DNA of 34,174 nt from positions 1 to 34,174 of the forward strand of contig CAYRZF010000016.1 of assembly GCA_964428805.1 (NCBI GenBank), in the 5' to 3' direction. The notes under the pieces are model-generated. The model did no database searches. It was not told the origin of the DNA and worked only from the letters and a program-made list of their open reading frames with translations. A program made the translations under genes and the position numbers. This DNA is from CAYRZF01 sp964428805. GTDB taxonomy: Bacteria > Methylomirabilota > Methylomirabilia > Rokubacteriales > CSP1-6. Shown here one piece after another: positions 33,857-34,174 of the stretch; position 1 is the stretch's first letter, and each line of letters begins with the position of its first letter.

Positions 33857-34174
33857 CAGCCGGAGCGCTTCTCCTTGAGGAGCCACCGGCGAAGGAGGTC
33901 CAACGCGATCTGCGCCGACTGCCACTTGATGGACTCCCGTCCGCCGGCGAAGAGAAACTTGCGCACCTCCGCGCCGCCGGGAAACGCCAGGGCGACGAAC
34001 ACCGTCCCGACGGGTTTGGCGCGCGTGCCGCCCTCCGGCCCCGCCACGCCGGTGATCGCCAGCCCGAGCGGTGTCCGGCTGGCGCGGCAGATGCCTCGCG
34101 CCATGGCCTCCGCAACAGGCGCGCTGACGGCGCCATGCGCGACGAGGAGTTGATGAGGGACTCCGAGTAGTTCC
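33856..34174 (-). CDS. pncC: Nicotinamide-nucleotide amidohydrolase PncC / CinA C-terminal domain (partial)
   Basis: The gene runs off the right edge, so its start is not seen. The visible residues read LLGVPHQLLVAHGAVSAPVA, EAMARGICRASRTPLGLAIT and GVAGPEGGTRAKPVGTVFVA, the core of the CinA C-terminal domain. This domain deamidates nicotinamide mononucleotide to nicotinate mononucleotide in NAD salvage. Whether a CinA N-terminal COG1058 domain precedes it cannot be told. The C-terminus (LLRRWLLKEKRSG) is normal. Its stop overlaps the thpR start. Family certain, full length unknown. Confidence 0.93.
   Translation of the reverse strand, partial: ELLGVPHQLLVAHGAVSAPVAEAMARGICRASRTPLGLAITGVAGPEGGTRAKPVGTVFVALAFPGGAEVRKFLFAGGRESIKWQSAQIALDLLRRWLLKEKRSG

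Overview
The window is high-GC bacterial chromosome with tightly packed genes, short intergenic gaps, GTG/TTG starts and many ATGA or TGATG overlaps. The gene set is bacterial (murG, ddl, recA, alaS, twin-arginine signal, lipoprotein). It includes families common in uncultivated soil or subsurface lineages: a tungsten aldehyde ferredoxin oxidoreductase and a pyruvoyl arginine decarboxylase. A Rokubacteria/Methylomirabilota-like metagenome bin would fit, but that is an inference from content and style; no rRNA gene is present to confirm it. A run of 100 N at 20444-20543, flanked by an exact 55-base duplication, marks a draft assembly join.

Layout. (1) 1-1460 is a decayed integration site. It holds two tyrosine-recombinase remnants, a TatA-like gene and an AT-richer stretch, all on the 3' side of a tRNA-Val gene. 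(2) 1489-8045, minus strand: two export-type TPR proteins, a half-size Gdt1/UPF0016 membrane protein and an aldehyde ferredoxin oxidoreductase. (3) 8125-12980, plus strand: a GntR regulator, rarA, ddl and murG. (4) 12955-15161: an endonuclease III-like gene, a solute-binding protein and maf, packed so tightly that both convergent pairs overlap by 26 bases. (5) 15305-19055: a divergent polyamine cluster, speD-speE leftward and pdaD-agmatinase-methyltransferase rightward, around an AT-rich hairpin-bearing control region. (6) 19280-20607: an RlmI-type rRNA methyltransferase split by the gap. (7) 20758-27875, minus strand: recA, pilT, recX, alaS and a hybrid histidine kinase as one probable operon with a clear promoter. 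(8) 28087-33127, minus strand: a sugar-type ABC transporter operon with a Tat-exported binding protein, a small lipoprotein and an unknown protein. (9) 33290-34174: thpR and the end of pncC/cinA.

How the genes work together. The polyamine genes encode a complete route: arginine to agmatine (PdaD), agmatine to putrescine (agmatinase), and putrescine plus decarboxylated SAM (SpeD) to spermidine (SpeE). Between the two halves lies a nested inverted repeat that, on the speD strand, forms a hairpin followed by a U-tract inside the speD leader. It looks like an attenuator and is the best candidate for an undescribed regulatory element here. Other points of interest are a dispersed intergenic repeat found just upstream of both murG and the RlmI-like gene, a perfect palindrome carrying a TATAAT box directly against the rarA start, pilT placed between recA and recX, and an endonuclease III-like gene whose conserved N-terminus has no usual start codon.
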